A DNA stretch of 57,096 nt from TMED27 sp963922705 (GTDB taxonomy: Bacteria > Pseudomonadota > Alphaproteobacteria > Micavibrionales > Micavibrionaceae): positions 1 to 57,096 of the forward strand of contig CAWUJS010000006.1 of assembly GCA_963922705.1 (NCBI GenBank), read 5' to 3'. Shown one piece after another: positions 42,914-52,592 of the stretch. Position 1 is the first letter of the stretch, and every line of letters starts with the position of its first letter. The position numbers and the translations under genes were made by a program. The notes beneath the pieces were generated by a model. It saw nothing but the letters and a program-made list of their open reading frames with translations, did not search any database and had not been told where the DNA came from.

Positions 42914-44238
42914 GCCTCTTTAACCCCAAAATCAAAGAAACCGACTTTATGAGCGAGCTGGAGGCTGCCCATCACATGAGTCCCAATAAAGCGGCAATCG
43001 GGTTGTTTATATCCATCATAGCGCTTGTGACATGTGGATTTTTCTGGATGGCGCATGCGAAGGTCGAAGAAATTACAAGGGCGCAAGGCAGCGTGGTTCC
43101 ATCACAGGATATTCAGGTGGTGCAGAGCCTTGAGGGTGGGGTTTTGGAGGCTTTGAATGTGCGTGAAGGACAGCGGGTTAAAAAAGGAGATATTCTCCTG
43201 CGGATCAGTGATGTTCAATTCGCCTCCCAAGAACGCGGCACCGAAGCAAGAACGTTGAGTTTGAAAGCAAAAAAAGCAAGATTGGAGGCAGAAGCCAGAG
43301 GGCAAGAATTTTCTCTGCCGGCTGAAGTACTTGAAAAGACGCCGCAAATTGCAGCCAATGAAACATCTTTATACCAGTCGCGTCAGAATGAGCTTAAAAA
43401 TACTTACGCAATTTTGGATGATCGTATCGCAAAGGCATCTGCGGAACTTGCGGAAGTGAAAGCGCAAATTGGGAGATTCTCAAATTCGAAAGCATTATTA
43501 GGCAAAGAGCTGGAGATTACAAAAGAGATGGTGCGTAAACGCGCCGCACCAAAAATCGATGAGATCAGAATTACACGTGAAATCAGCGACCTTAGCGGAC
43601 AAATCAATGCAGGCGTGCAAAGACGCCGTGCTTTGGAGGCTGAATTACAGGCGGTTAAAAAAGAGCGGGAAAGCCAGCTTGATAAATTTCAATCGCAAGC
43701 TTTGGGCGAGCTTAATCAGGTGGAAACTGAAATTGCGGGATTAAAGGAAAATCTGAAATCCATAGGCGATCGTGTGGATCGCGCAGAACTGCGTGCGCCG
43801 GTTGATGGAACGGTGAACCGTATTGCCATTAAGACAATAGGCGGCGTTATTGAGCCTGCGGCAAGATTGGTGGAAATTGTTCCGCTGGATGATGAGCTTA
43901 AGATTGTTGCACAAATCCAGCCCAATGAAGTTGCTTTTATTCGCCCCGGCCAGGCTGCAAAGGTTAAAATAACGGCCTATGATCCTCAGAAATACGGTAG
44001 TTTGGATGGCGAGCTTGTGCGCATCGGCGCGAGCAGTGTGCAGGATAGCGAAGGGAATGCATTTTTTGAAATTGAGGTTAGGACGGTTAAAAACTTTTTA
44101 GGCAGTGAAGACAAGCCTTTGCCGATTACGCCTGGTATGGTTGCGGAAGTTGAAGTGATTACAGGCAAGCGTACTATTTTGGAATATATGATGAAGCCTA
44201 TTTTGCGCGCCCGTGAGCGTGCCTTTACGGAGAGGTGA
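42910..44238 (+). CDS. HlyD-family membrane fusion protein, LapC-like
   Basis: This is the periplasmic adaptor that links the ABC transporter to the TolC channel. The 442-residue protein has one membrane helix (about 34-54), a lipoyl half-motif (VVQSLEGGVLEALNVREGQRVKKGD), a long coiled coil (about 115-290), the second lipoyl half (DRAELRAPVDGTVNRIAIKT) and a beta-barrel region. It shares a GTGA overlap with the cyclase gene, so the cyclase is translated as part of the secretion operon. Confidence 0.94.
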   Translation: MSLFNPKIKETDFMSELEAAHHMSPNKAAIGLFISIIALVTCGFFWMAHAKVEEITRAQGSVVPSQDIQVVQSLEGGVLEALNVREGQRVKKGDILLRISDVQFASQERGTEARTLSLKAKKARLEAEARGQEFSLPAEVLEKTPQIAANETSLYQSRQNELKNTYAILDDRIAKASAELAEVKAQIGRFSNSKALLGKELEITKEMVRKRAAPKIDEIRITREISDLSGQINAGVQRRRALEAELQAVKKERESQLDKFQSQALGELNQVETEIAGLKENLKSIGDRVDRAELRAPVDGTVNRIAIKTIGGVIEPAARLVEIVPLDDELKIVAQIQPNEVAFIRPGQAAKVKITAYDPQKYGSLDGELVRIGASSVQDSEGNAFFEIEVRTVKNFLGSEDKPLPITPGMVAEVEVITGKRTILEYMMKPILRARERAFTER

Positions 44239-46466
44239 TTTCCCCTGTGCAGCGCTTTATCATCCATCCACTTACACGGTTTCTATGTTTAGCGCTGGTT
44301 TTATTGAGTTTGGTCTATCTCGCATTGGGGAATACAGGATTAAAGGAACGTATCAGCAATATTGTCTTTGAAAACTATATGAAGGCCAAGCCGCGAGAAT
44401 CTTCAGGGCTTCTGGTGTTTGTTGATATTGATGATGAATCGTTAACCCAAATCGGGCAATGGCCATGGCCACGAAAAACCATCGCAGAGTTGATCACAAA
44501 TATTGATAAGGCAGGCGCTGCTGTGATTATTTTTGATGGTGTTTTAGCAGAGCCGGATCGGACATCCCCTGAAAATATTGCAGCTTTGTTGGAAGATGGA
44601 CACCCCGCGCAAGAAGCTCTCAGCACTTTACCTGCGAATGACGTGGTTTTGGCGGATGCTATTCGCAGCACGGGAAAATTTGTAGCAGGTTTTTCGTATG
44701 GCTCAAACGCGCAGCCGCCACTGCTGAAAAAACGTGTTCTTGCCAAGAGAGATGTTAAGAGCTTTATTTTAAGCCAACAAGACTATAATGCTGGGTATTT
44801 TCAAACGACTGCGCAATTTCTTAGGCCTTTGCAAAAAGCAGCCGCAGGCAATGGAAGTTTCATGGCGAGCGCCGAAGCGGATTCGGTGATCCGTCGCACA
44901 GGGCTTATTTTTCACAACGGGCAACAGATTTTCCCCTCTCTTATTTTAGAGGGCTTGAGGCTTTATGAGCGCGATGGCAAAGAGCTAATTAAACTGAGCG
45001 CTAACGAGGATTATACCAATACAACAATTCAGGAGCCGCTCATGGCCAATATTGGACGCTATCAGATCCCTATGAGTGTGGACGGTAAAATGTGGGTTTA
45101 TTTCAGAAAATTCACGCAAGATGAAAGCATACCGGCAAATCAATTTATTGCTAATCAAACGCTACCTGATTTGAAGGGGAAAATCGTTTTTATAGCTTCA
45201 AGTGCAGAAGGTTTAATGGATTTACGGGCAACGCCGCTCGGTATGCAGCCTGGTGTGCGCGTGCATATGAATGCGCTTGAACAGATTTTGCAGCATAATT
45301 ATCTGATCCGTCCGCATACGGCGGCTTTATTAGAGGTTGGGGCAGCAATTATCGTATCGGCGATCATTATTATTTTATCATTTTTTATCAATCCTTTATG
45401 GCTGGCATTGATCGTCATTAGCACATCTGCATCAGCCTTTGGGGTATCGTGGTATTTGTTTGATATGAAAGGCGGGTTAATCAACCCTGTTACGCCGACT
45501 ATTATTGTGAGTTTTGTTTTCGTGGCTGCATCAATCTTGAGTTACCTCAAAACAGAATTGGACAGGCGGCAAGTGCGTGATGCTTTTGGGCTTTATATCT
45601 CTCCTGATTTCATGAAAGAGCTAACGTCAAGTCCAGAAAAGTTGGAGCTAGGTGGAGAGATTCGCGATCTTTCTATCATGTTTACGGATATCCGGAGTTT
45701 TACAAGCATTTCAGAGGGGTTGGCGCCCGATGAGCTTATTCAATTGATGAATGATTTCCTGACGCCAATGTCTGATTTGGTCATGCAAAATCGCGGTACC
45801 ATTGATAAATATATGGGCGATGCGATGATGGCATTCTGGAATGCTCCTTTGGATGATGCAGAGCATGCGCGCAATGCGTGCCGGGCGGCGCTGGGGATGC
45901 AAGCGGCGCTTGCGCCCATTAACGAGCAAATTGCTAAAAAAGCTGAAGAAAGCGGGAAGGAGCCAGTTTTGCTGCAAGCAGGGATTGGGATTAATACTGG
46001 TCCTTGCGCGGTTGGCAATATGGGCTCAAAACAGCGCTTTGCTTATTCAACATTGGGTGATGCGGTTAATCTGGCTTCACGTCTTGAGGGGCAGACGAAG
46101 AATTATGGCGTTGATATTTTGATTGGAGAAGAAACGCATCGCTGCGTAACGGATTTTGCGTGTCTTGAGATGGATTTAATAAAGGTCAAAGGAAAACAGG
46201 AGGCTGTTCGTATTTTTGCTTTGATAGGGGATGAAGATGTAAAATCTGATAGTGATTTTTCAAGGTTGAAAGAAAAACATGAAAAAATGATTGCATGCTA
46301 TCAAGCGGGAGATTTCAAAGAGGCGAAAAAGCTAGCCAAAGAATGCAAAGGATTGCGTTTATATAATCTGGATATGTTTTATGAACTATATATTAAACGC
46401 TGTGACAATATGATCAAAAACCCGCTGGATCATTGGGACGGTGTTTTTGTTGCGACAACAAAGTAG
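44235..46466 (+). CDS. CHASE2-domain class III adenylate cyclase
   Basis: This 743-residue protein has an N-terminal membrane helix (about 10-30), a periplasmic CHASE2 sensor domain (about 35-350, with FVDIDDESLTQIGQWPWPR), three closely spaced helices (about 358-430) and a cytoplasmic class III cyclase. The two metal Asp residues are Asp485 (MFTDIRSFT) and Asp529 (DKYMGDAMMAF). The transition-state pair is in NLASRLEG, and the Lys in DKYMGD and Ser/Thr in YSTLGD fit an adenylate cyclase of class IIIb. The start is GTG 44235 with GGAGAG upstream. The CHASE2 ligand is unknown. cAMP is its likely product. Confidence 0.92.
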   Translation: MISPVQRFIIHPLTRFLCLALVLLSLVYLALGNTGLKERISNIVFENYMKAKPRESSGLLVFVDIDDESLTQIGQWPWPRKTIAELITNIDKAGAAVIIFDGVLAEPDRTSPENIAALLEDGHPAQEALSTLPANDVVLADAIRSTGKFVAGFSYGSNAQPPLLKKRVLAKRDVKSFILSQQDYNAGYFQTTAQFLRPLQKAAAGNGSFMASAEADSVIRRTGLIFHNGQQIFPSLILEGLRLYERDGKELIKLSANEDYTNTTIQEPLMANIGRYQIPMSVDGKMWVYFRKFTQDESIPANQFIANQTLPDLKGKIVFIASSAEGLMDLRATPLGMQPGVRVHMNALEQILQHNYLIRPHTAALLEVGAAIIVSAIIIILSFFINPLWLALIVISTSASAFGVSWYLFDMKGGLINPVTPTIIVSFVFVAASILSYLKTELDRRQVRDAFGLYISPDFMKELTSSPEKLELGGEIRDLSIMFTDIRSFTSISEGLAPDELIQLMNDFLTPMSDLVMQNRGTIDKYMGDAMMAFWNAPLDDAEHARNACRAALGMQAALAPINEQIAKKAEESGKEPVLLQAGIGINTGPCAVGNMGSKQRFAYSTLGDAVNLASRLEGQTKNYGVDILIGEETHRCVTDFACLEMDLIKVKGKQEAVRIFALIGDEDVKSDSDFSRLKEKHEKMIACYQAGDFKEAKKLAKECKGLRLYNLDMFYELYIKRCDNMIKNPLDHWDGVFVATTK

Positions 46467-46467
46467 C

Positions 46468-47682
46468 TTATAACGAAAGGGCGTTTGCATCCCCGGCAAA
46501 TGTGATCATATCATCTTTAGGCATTGGCTTGGCAAAATAATAACCCTGCGCCATATCACAGCCAAGACTTTTGAGTTTTTGCGCTTCTTTCAATGTTTCA
46601 ACACCTTCGGCAATCGTTTTTAGCCCTAAGCTCTGGCTGAGGGAGATCATGGATTGCACGAGCGCCATAACATTCTGATCTGAAAGCATTTCACGGATAA
46701 AAGATTGGTCAATCTTGAGCGTATCAATAGGAAAATGGTGGAGATAGCTTAAAGATGAGTAGCCTGTGCCGAAATCATCAATAGATATACCCATGCCAGC
46801 TTTATGGCACATATCAAGTGTATCTTTGGCCTGGTTGGACTGCCCCATCAAAAGTCGCTCTGTGATTTCCAAATGGAGATTTTGTGGTTTGATATCAGTA
46901 GCGCTTAATGCTTCACAAACACTATCAACGAAATCACCAGAGGCAAAATCATGGCTTGAAAAATTAACACTCATAAAATAATCATTATGCCCTGTATGAT
47001 TTTCAATATGTTGGAGGTCTTCTAATGATTTCTTGAGCGCCCATTTTGAAGCTTCCACAATAAAGCCGCTATCTTCAATCACCGGGATAAATTGTGCTGG
47101 CGAAACAAAGCCCAGCTCTGGATGTGTCCATCGCATTAAAGCTTCAAACCCGGCAATACGATGTGTTTGGAAATTGATAATTGGCTGATAATGTAGCTCA
47201 ACTTTACCGTTTTTAAGAGCTTTCCTGAAATCATTGTCGATTTTTATGGTTTCCATGGCAGAGATAGATTGCGCGTATTCTTGCTCTACCAGTTCCGCAA
47301 GTTGATAGCTATCCTGACTACTCATAACACCGTTACGCGCGAGCATGTCGCGATGGCGCGCGAGAATAACCTGTATTGTCATTTTGAGGATAGGATCTGC
47401 GTTTTCAAGGCGTTGCGAGAAATCACTTTGCGTGATTTCAAGAAGTTGACAATCTTCGATAGCTTTGATTGTTGCGGTGCGCGGGGCTTTATCAATTAAA
47501 GCCATTTCACCAATCATTGCACCGGCTCCACGTGTTCCAAGGCTCTGTTGGCTGCCGTCATTTTTAGTCAGAATAATCTCAACACGTCCTGATTCTATGA
47601 TAAAGGCGCAATCGCCCAAATCACCCTGTTTCAGGATGATATCTCCATTTTTGTAAGTCTGAGCCGTTGTGTGTTTATCCAT
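46468..47682 (-). CDS. Cyclic-nucleotide-binding EAL phosphodiesterase
   Basis: This 404-residue protein joins an N-terminal CAP-type cNMP-binding domain (about 5-120) to an EAL domain (about 155-395). The phosphate cassette GEMALIDKAPRTAT keeps the Arg68-Thr69 pair for cAMP or cGMP. In the EAL domain the catalytic and metal residues are present: E180-A-L, Asn240, Glu272, Asp302-Asp303, Lys323, Glu359 and Gln379. It should therefore hydrolyse c-di-GMP to pGpG. There is no membrane helix. It ends 1 bp after the convergent cyclase, which supports a cAMP-controlled c-di-GMP switch. Confidence 0.93.
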   Translation of the reverse strand: MDKHTTAQTYKNGDIILKQGDLGDCAFIIESGRVEIILTKNDGSQQSLGTRGAGAMIGEMALIDKAPRTATIKAIEDCQLLEITQSDFSQRLENADPILKMTIQVILARHRDMLARNGVMSSQDSYQLAELVEQEYAQSISAMETIKIDNDFRKALKNGKVELHYQPIINFQTHRIAGFEALMRWTHPELGFVSPAQFIPVIEDSGFIVEASKWALKKSLEDLQHIENHTGHNDYFMSVNFSSHDFASGDFVDSVCEALSATDIKPQNLHLEITERLLMGQSNQAKDTLDMCHKAGMGISIDDFGTGYSSLSYLHHFPIDTLKIDQSFIREMLSDQNVMALVQSMISLSQSLGLKTIAEGVETLKEAQKLKSLGCDMAQGYYFAKPMPKDDMITFAGDANALSL

Positions 47683-47764
47683 GCCTTTTTAAAACTATAT
47701 AATACTAAATGTTAAGATTAATTTAGGATTAGCTGCAGCCTTAAGATGTTTAAAAAATCTATGC

Positions 47765-47794
47765 TTGACATTTGGTGTCAGAAATCGCTAATGT
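47765..47794 (+). promoter_or_regulatory. Sigma70 promoter of rpmJ
   Basis: TTGACA (47765-47770) and TAATGT (47789-47794) are 18 bp apart, with a perfect -35. It lies 37 bp before the rpmJ start codon. Confidence 0.55.
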
Positions 47795-47830
47795 CCTTCG
47801 ATATTTAAAGAACAAATTTAGGGTGAAACC

Positions 47831-47956
47831 ATGAAAGTTGCTAATTCACTAAAGACATTAAAGACCAGAGACCGTGATAATCGTGTCATTCGCAGGCGCG
47901 GTCGCACATATGTGATCAATAAGAAAAATCCACGCATGAAGGCGCGTCAGGGTTAG
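47831..47956 (+). CDS. rpmJ: 50S ribosomal protein L36
   Basis: This 41-residue basic protein is the small zinc-less form of L36. It reads MKVANSLKTLKTRDRDNRVI and ends KKNPRMKARQG. ATG 47831 follows AGGGTG. It is monocistronic, with its own promoter and a strong downstream hairpin. Its position next to mreB is not the usual spc-operon site, but stand-alone rpmJ is common in alphaproteobacteria. Confidence 0.95.
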   Translation: MKVANSLKTLKTRDRDNRVIRRRGRTYVINKKNPRMKARQG

Positions 47957-47983
47957 GTTATTTTTTGATAAAATCGATTTTGT

Positions 47984-48017
47984 AAAGCCGATCTTGTTGA
48001 AGTCCGGGATCGGCTTT
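47984..48017 (+). terminator. Hairpin after rpmJ
   Basis: AAAGCCGATC (47984-47993) and GATCGGCTTT (48008-48017) form a perfect 10-bp stem with a 14-base loop, 28 bp after the rpmJ stop. No long T tract follows, so termination may be partial. Confidence 0.65.
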
Positions 48018-48022
48018 AGCTA

Positions 48023-48051
48023 TTGTAATGCATTCTGTTTTCAAGTCTAAT
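48023..48051 (+). promoter_or_regulatory. Putative promoter of mreB
   Basis: TTGTAA (48023-48028), a 17-bp spacer and TCTAAT (48046-48051) lie just after the rpmJ hairpin and 45 bp before mreB. The match is moderate (4 of 6 and 5 of 6). Confidence 0.3.
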
Positions 48052-48095
48052 AGAACTTGAAATGTAAACTAACGTTCAGCCATTTTAGGATTGAA

Positions 48096-49136
48096 ATGTT
48101 TTCCAGAATTTTTGGATTTATGTCTGCCGATATGGCAATTGATCTTGGGACGGCCAATACGCTCGTATATGTCCGCGATCAGGGTATTGTGCTCAATGAA
48201 CCTTCCGTGGTTGCCATCTCAATGGTGCAGGGCAAAAAGCATATTCTCGCTGTTGGCAATGAAGCAAAAATGATGCTCGGGCGAACACCGGGGAGTATTA
48301 CGGCGACAAGACCTTTGCGCGACGGTGTGATTGCTGACTTTGAAGTCACAGAGGCCATGATCAAGCATTTTATCCGCAAAGTGCACAATCGCCGCTCTTT
48401 CGTATCCCCAAAGATGGTGATTTGCGTGCCAAGTGGCTCAACCGCTGTTGAACGCCGCGCTATTCAGGATTCCGCAGAGCATGCGGGCGCTTCCGAAGTT
48501 TATTTAATTGAAGAGCCGATGGCAGCAGCTATTGGTGCAGGGCTTCCGGTTACAGAGCCTTCAGGTTCCATGGTGGTTGATATTGGCGGCGGAACGACAG
48601 AAGTTGCTGTTATTTCATTGGCGGGAATTGTTTATGCCCGTTCTGTGCGCGTTGGCGGTGATAAGATGGATGAGGCTATTATCGCTTATATTCGCCGCGT
48701 CCATAATTTGCTAATTGGTGAAAGTACGGCAGAAAGAATTAAAAAGGAAATCGGCTCTGCTTGTCCTCCTGCGGATGGAGAAGGGCGTTCCATGGAAATA
48801 AGGGGGCGTGATTTGATGAACGGCGTTCCCAAGGAAATTGTAGTGACTGAACGTCAAGTTGCAGAAGCCTTGGCGGAGCCGGTTGGGCAGATTATTGAAG
48901 GTGTTAAGACAGCTTTGGAATATACCGCGCCTGAACTTGCCGCCGATATTGTTGATAAAGGCATTGTCATGACAGGCGGTGGATCGCTTTTGACTAATCT
49001 TGATTTTGTGCTGCGCCATGCGACAGGTCTCGCTGTAACCTTGGCGGATGATCCGCTATCATGTGTTGCGCTTGGCACAGGACATGCATTGGAAGAGCGC
49101 AAAGCTTTGCGCAATGTTTTAGTAGGCATGTATTAA
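48096..49136 (+). CDS. mreB: Rod-shape actin homologue MreB
   Basis: MreB filaments guide the lateral-wall elongasome. The 346-residue protein has the phosphate-1 motif AIDLGTANTLVYV, RPLRDGVIADFEVTEAMIKHFI, connect-1 and phosphate-2 (VVDIGGGTTEVAVISLAG) and the adenosine motif GIVMTGGGSLL. The start at 48096 follows TTTTAGGA; an upstream frame extension to 48057 lacks support. It begins the mre-mrd cluster. Confidence 0.97.
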   Translation: MFSRIFGFMSADMAIDLGTANTLVYVRDQGIVLNEPSVVAISMVQGKKHILAVGNEAKMMLGRTPGSITATRPLRDGVIADFEVTEAMIKHFIRKVHNRRSFVSPKMVICVPSGSTAVERRAIQDSAEHAGASEVYLIEEPMAAAIGAGLPVTEPSGSMVVDIGGGTTEVAVISLAGIVYARSVRVGGDKMDEAIIAYIRRVHNLLIGESTAERIKKEIGSACPPADGEGRSMEIRGRDLMNGVPKEIVVTERQVAEALAEPVGQIIEGVKTALEYTAPELAADIVDKGIVMTGGGSLLTNLDFVLRHATGLAVTLADDPLSCVALGTGHALEERKALRNVLVGMY

Positions 49137-49272
49137 GATTCTGATGTAAAATAAAAAAACTGTGTATTGATTGTTTTTTAGCAATTTTTACAGTATCCTA
49201 TAAAGCATTGCTTAAGTAAAAACTGCTATAGTTGGTTTTGTATCATGATCAAGCAAAAGAGCCGTCTTTAAA

Positions 49273-50169
49273 GTGAAACGACATTCATCATTACGATCCG
49301 GGAAAGCATGGGGTGCACAAACGCTGGCGGCTTTTCTACCTCTCGGCGGCGTTTCCAGTTTTTTTCTTATCGGTCTTGGCTTGCTTATATTATTATTCTC
49401 GGCTATCAGTCCCAATAATGTCAGCGATATACGCATGAGTATAACAGATGCGGCATCTCCCATTCTTGCAACAATCACAAAGCCAATTATTTTTACAGCA
49501 GACGCGGTGCGTAATGCGTCCGGGTTAGGGGATTTGCAGGCTGAAAATATCCGTTTGAAACAGGAAAATTTACGTTTAAAAGAATGGTATCAAACTGCGC
49601 TTTTATTAGAATCCGAAAATAAATCTTTACGTGATCTTTTGAATGTTAAGGCAGAGGCGCATTATAAAACAATTACGGCCAGAACATTGGCAGATGCAGG
49701 AAATGCTTTTGCGAAAACGGTGCTGATTTCAGCAGGTGCACAAGACGGTGTTAAAAAAAATCAGGCTGTGGTTTCCGGTGAAGGTTTAATCGGACGTGTT
49801 GTTGAAGTCGGCAGTGAAACTGCCCGTGTTTTATTAATCACAGATATCAACTCAAGAGTGCCTGTTTTGGTGGAAGACACGCGCCAGCATGCAATTCTTG
49901 CCGGTTCCAATGCAGATATGACCAGATTGTTACATTTGCCGCCTGATAGTGATATCAAGGATAATGCCAGAATCATTACATCAGGCCATGGCGGTTTATT
50001 CCCGCATGGCCTGGCAATTGGCCGTATAACCCGCAGCAAAGATGGCGCAGTTGAGGTCAATCCGTTTGCCAATTTTGACCGTATCGTGCATGTTCGTGTG
50101 CTGGATAAATCACAAGACCCTAACCTCGTTGCAGCCGGACAACATAAATCTTTGAGTGTATTACAGTAA
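49273..50169 (+). CDS. mreC: Rod-shape protein MreC
   Basis: MreC is the periplasmic scaffold that activates PBP2 and RodA. The 298-residue protein has one membrane helix (about 26-46), a coiled coil (LQAENIRLKQENLRLKEWYQ) and the beta-barrel core with GLIGRVVEVGSETARVLLITDINSRVPV and GGLFPHGLAIGRI. The start is GTG 49273 without a good ribosome site. A 136-bp AT-rich gap precedes it. Confidence 0.94.
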   Translation: MKRHSSLRSGKAWGAQTLAAFLPLGGVSSFFLIGLGLLILLFSAISPNNVSDIRMSITDAASPILATITKPIIFTADAVRNASGLGDLQAENIRLKQENLRLKEWYQTALLLESENKSLRDLLNVKAEAHYKTITARTLADAGNAFAKTVLISAGAQDGVKKNQAVVSGEGLIGRVVEVGSETARVLLITDINSRVPVLVEDTRQHAILAGSNADMTRLLHLPPDSDIKDNARIITSGHGGLFPHGLAIGRITRSKDGAVEVNPFANFDRIVHVRVLDKSQDPNLVAAGQHKSLSVLQ

Positions 50170-50173
50170 AACA

Positions 50174-50713
50174 ATGCTGCCTTTTTCTTCCGTTGGTGAA
50201 ATTTTTGAAAGTTTTTTCAGGTTTGCATTGGTTTATAGCGCCATTACATTTTTCTTCATTGCTGAAATTATAACGCTTCCTGCGCCATTTGATGGCATTA
50301 AACTGGTTCCGTTTTTACTGATAACAATCTATTTTTGGGCGTTGTACCGCCCGCAAATCATGCCACCTTTGCTGGCTTTCACGCTGGGGCTTTTAGCCGA
50401 TATATTAAGCGGCATGCCAATCGGGATAGGTGCGATTACGCTGGTTTTTCTTAATTGGCTTATATCCTCACAGCGTATTTTCCTCTATGCGCAATCTTTT
50501 CTGATTATCTGGATTATATTTAGTGTATTTTACACAGCGATTATTGCTTTGCAGTGGCTTTTTTATGGTCTTATAAGCCTTCAATGGTCATCGATATCCA
50601 ATATCATCCCGCAACTGATAGCCGGAATTATTGCCTTTCCGTTTTTAATGAGTGCGTATCACATGATCCATAAAATTCTGCCACCTGCGAATTTTACGCT
50701 GACATCCAGATAG
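50174..50713 (+). CDS. mreD: Rod-shape protein MreD
   Basis: MreD is the small integral membrane member of the elongasome. The 179-residue protein has about five to six hydrophobic helices and the typical YRPQIMPPLLAFTLGLLADILSGMPIGIGAI stretch. ATG 50174 lies 4 bp after mreC; an in-frame GTG at 50156 would overlap mreC. Confidence 0.92.
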   Translation: MLPFSSVGEIFESFFRFALVYSAITFFFIAEIITLPAPFDGIKLVPFLLITIYFWALYRPQIMPPLLAFTLGLLADILSGMPIGIGAITLVFLNWLISSQRIFLYAQSFLIIWIIFSVFYTAIIALQWLFYGLISLQWSSISNIIPQLIAGIIAFPFLMSAYHMIHKILPPANFTLTSR

Positions 50714-50732
50714 TGATGCTTATAATGCGCGT

Positions 50733-52592
50733 ATGAAACAAAATGCTGATACTGTCAAAGTCTTCACAAGACGCGCCTTTATCATAGGCGGCTTACAAGC
50801 AAGCTTGCTTGGTGTTTTAGGTGGGCGTTTGGCTTATTTGCAGGTCGCGCAAGGCCAGCGTTATAAGGTGATGGCGGATAAAAACCGTATCAGTATAAAA
50901 ATGCTTGCCCCGTCGCGCGGCGAAGTTGTTGACCGTTTTGGCGTTCCGCTTGCTGTGAACAGTCAAAATTTCCGTGCACTCATTGTCCCGGAACAGGCCA
51001 AAGATGTCCAAAAATCCCTGCGGTCTTTGCAAAATGTCATTGATCTTTCGGATCAACAGCGTGAAAAAGCCGTTAAAGAAGCCAAAAAGCGTCCAAAATT
51101 TGCTGCGATTGAAGTTAAAGATGATCTAAGCTGGGAAGATGTTGCCCGTATAGAGGTTAATCTACCGGATTTGCCCGGTATATCAACCGATGTCGGAGAA
51201 AGGCGCACATATCCTTTTGGCGCGGCGACTGCGCATATTGTTGGTTATGTCAGCTCTGTTAATGAAAAAGAGATTGATGAAGATCCTGTCCTAAGCCTCC
51301 CCGGTTTTAAAATTGGGAAAACTGGAATCGAAAAAAGCTATGATCAAGAACTGCGCGGGACGGCAGGTACATCCCAAACAGAGGTTAATGTTATTGGGCG
51401 TGAGGTCAGGGAATTACAGCGTCAGGATAGCGGGCAGGGTAAACGCATTACACTCACGATTGACGGTGAGTTACAGAGATTTTCACAAAATACACTTGCA
51501 CAGCAGCGCAGCGCTTCTGCTGTGATTATGGATGTGCATAGTGGGGCGATTTATGCATTAGCATCACACCCTGCGTTCAACCCCAATGATTTTTCAAACG
51601 GACTTTCCATGGAAAAATGGCAGGAATTGCTTGCTGATGCAGCGCATCCATTGACCAATAAAGCTATAGCAGGGCAATATCCTCCAGCCTCAACATTTAA
51701 AATGATCACGCTTTTGGCGGGGTTGAAGTCAGGGCACATTAACAGCCAGACAGTCGTGCATTGTCCCGGACACTATGACTACGGAAAAGACAGGTTTCAT
51801 TGCTGGAAACGCGGCGGGCATGGTTGGGTCAATGCGGTCACGGCAATGTCTTACTCATGTGATACGTTTTTCTATGAGCTTTCAACCGAAATCGGTATTG
51901 ATAATATTGCCGCTATGGCGCGTCAATTGGGCCTCGGCAGTGCGTTTGATTTTGAATTAGAAGGCGAGCGCCCGGGGCTTGTTGCTGATAAAAACTGGAA
52001 GCTTGCCAATCGCGGGCAAAGCTGGCAGCCGGGCGAGACCATCGTTAGCAGCATCGGGCAAGGCTCAATGCAGGCAACCCCGCTGCAATTGGCGGTTATG
52101 ACAGCGCGGCTAATCAATGGAGGCTATGCCGTGAAGCCATGGGTGACAGCGCGTATTGGCGATGAGCAGGTAGCGGCGCAAAAATGGCCGAGCCTGGGCT
52201 TAAAGAAATGGCATTTAGATCTTGTCAAAAAAGGCATGGATGCGACCGTTAACACGGAAAAAGGAACGGCTTATGGATCACGTATCGAAGACCCTTTATT
52301 CGCTATGGGCGGGAAAACAGGAACAGCGCAGGTGAAACGGATTACCAGAGCAGATCGTGCAGCCGGGATCAAAAATGAGGATTTGAAATGGCGGCACAGG
52401 CATCATGCGTTGTTTGTTGGCTATGCGCCGCTGGAAAAGCCTAAATATGTTGTATCCGTTGTGGTTGAGCACGGTATTGGCGGCTCCCGAACAGCCGCGC
52501 CAATTGCGCGTGATTTATTGCTGGAGGCGCAAAAACGTGATCCTGCCAAAACAACTATATTTTCAGGACAATTAGATGGTAAGCCGGCATGA
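50733..52592 (+). CDS. mrdA: Elongation transpeptidase PBP2 (MrdA)
   Basis: MrdA crosslinks lateral-wall peptidoglycan with RodA. The 619-residue protein has an N-terminal anchor (about 12-35), a pedestal with PSRGEVVDRFGVPLAVN, and a class B transpeptidase domain with the motifs STFK (in YPPASTFKMI), SCD (in SYSCDTFF) and KTG (GGKTGTAQ). It overlaps rodA by 4 bp. Confidence 0.97.
   Translation: MKQNADTVKVFTRRAFIIGGLQASLLGVLGGRLAYLQVAQGQRYKVMADKNRISIKMLAPSRGEVVDRFGVPLAVNSQNFRALIVPEQAKDVQKSLRSLQNVIDLSDQQREKAVKEAKKRPKFAAIEVKDDLSWEDVARIEVNLPDLPGISTDVGERRTYPFGAATAHIVGYVSSVNEKEIDEDPVLSLPGFKIGKTGIEKSYDQELRGTAGTSQTEVNVIGREVRELQRQDSGQGKRITLTIDGELQRFSQNTLAQQRSASAVIMDVHSGAIYALASHPAFNPNDFSNGLSMEKWQELLADAAHPLTNKAIAGQYPPASTFKMITLLAGLKSGHINSQTVVHCPGHYDYGKDRFHCWKRGGHGWVNAVTAMSYSCDTFFYELSTEIGIDNIAAMARQLGLGSAFDFELEGERPGLVADKNWKLANRGQSWQPGETIVSSIGQGSMQATPLQLAVMTARLINGGYAVKPWVTARIGDEQVAAQKWPSLGLKKWHLDLVKKGMDATVNTEKGTAYGSRIEDPLFAMGGKTGTAQVKRITRADRAAGIKNEDLKWRHRHHALFVGYAPLEKPKYVVSVVVEHGIGGSRTAAPIARDLLLEAQKRDPAKTTIFSGQLDGKPA

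Noticed and set aside
49761..50174. 137-residue minus-strand frame over mreC
   Set aside because: It is antisense to a clear mreC gene with a conserved core, and it has no family features of its own.
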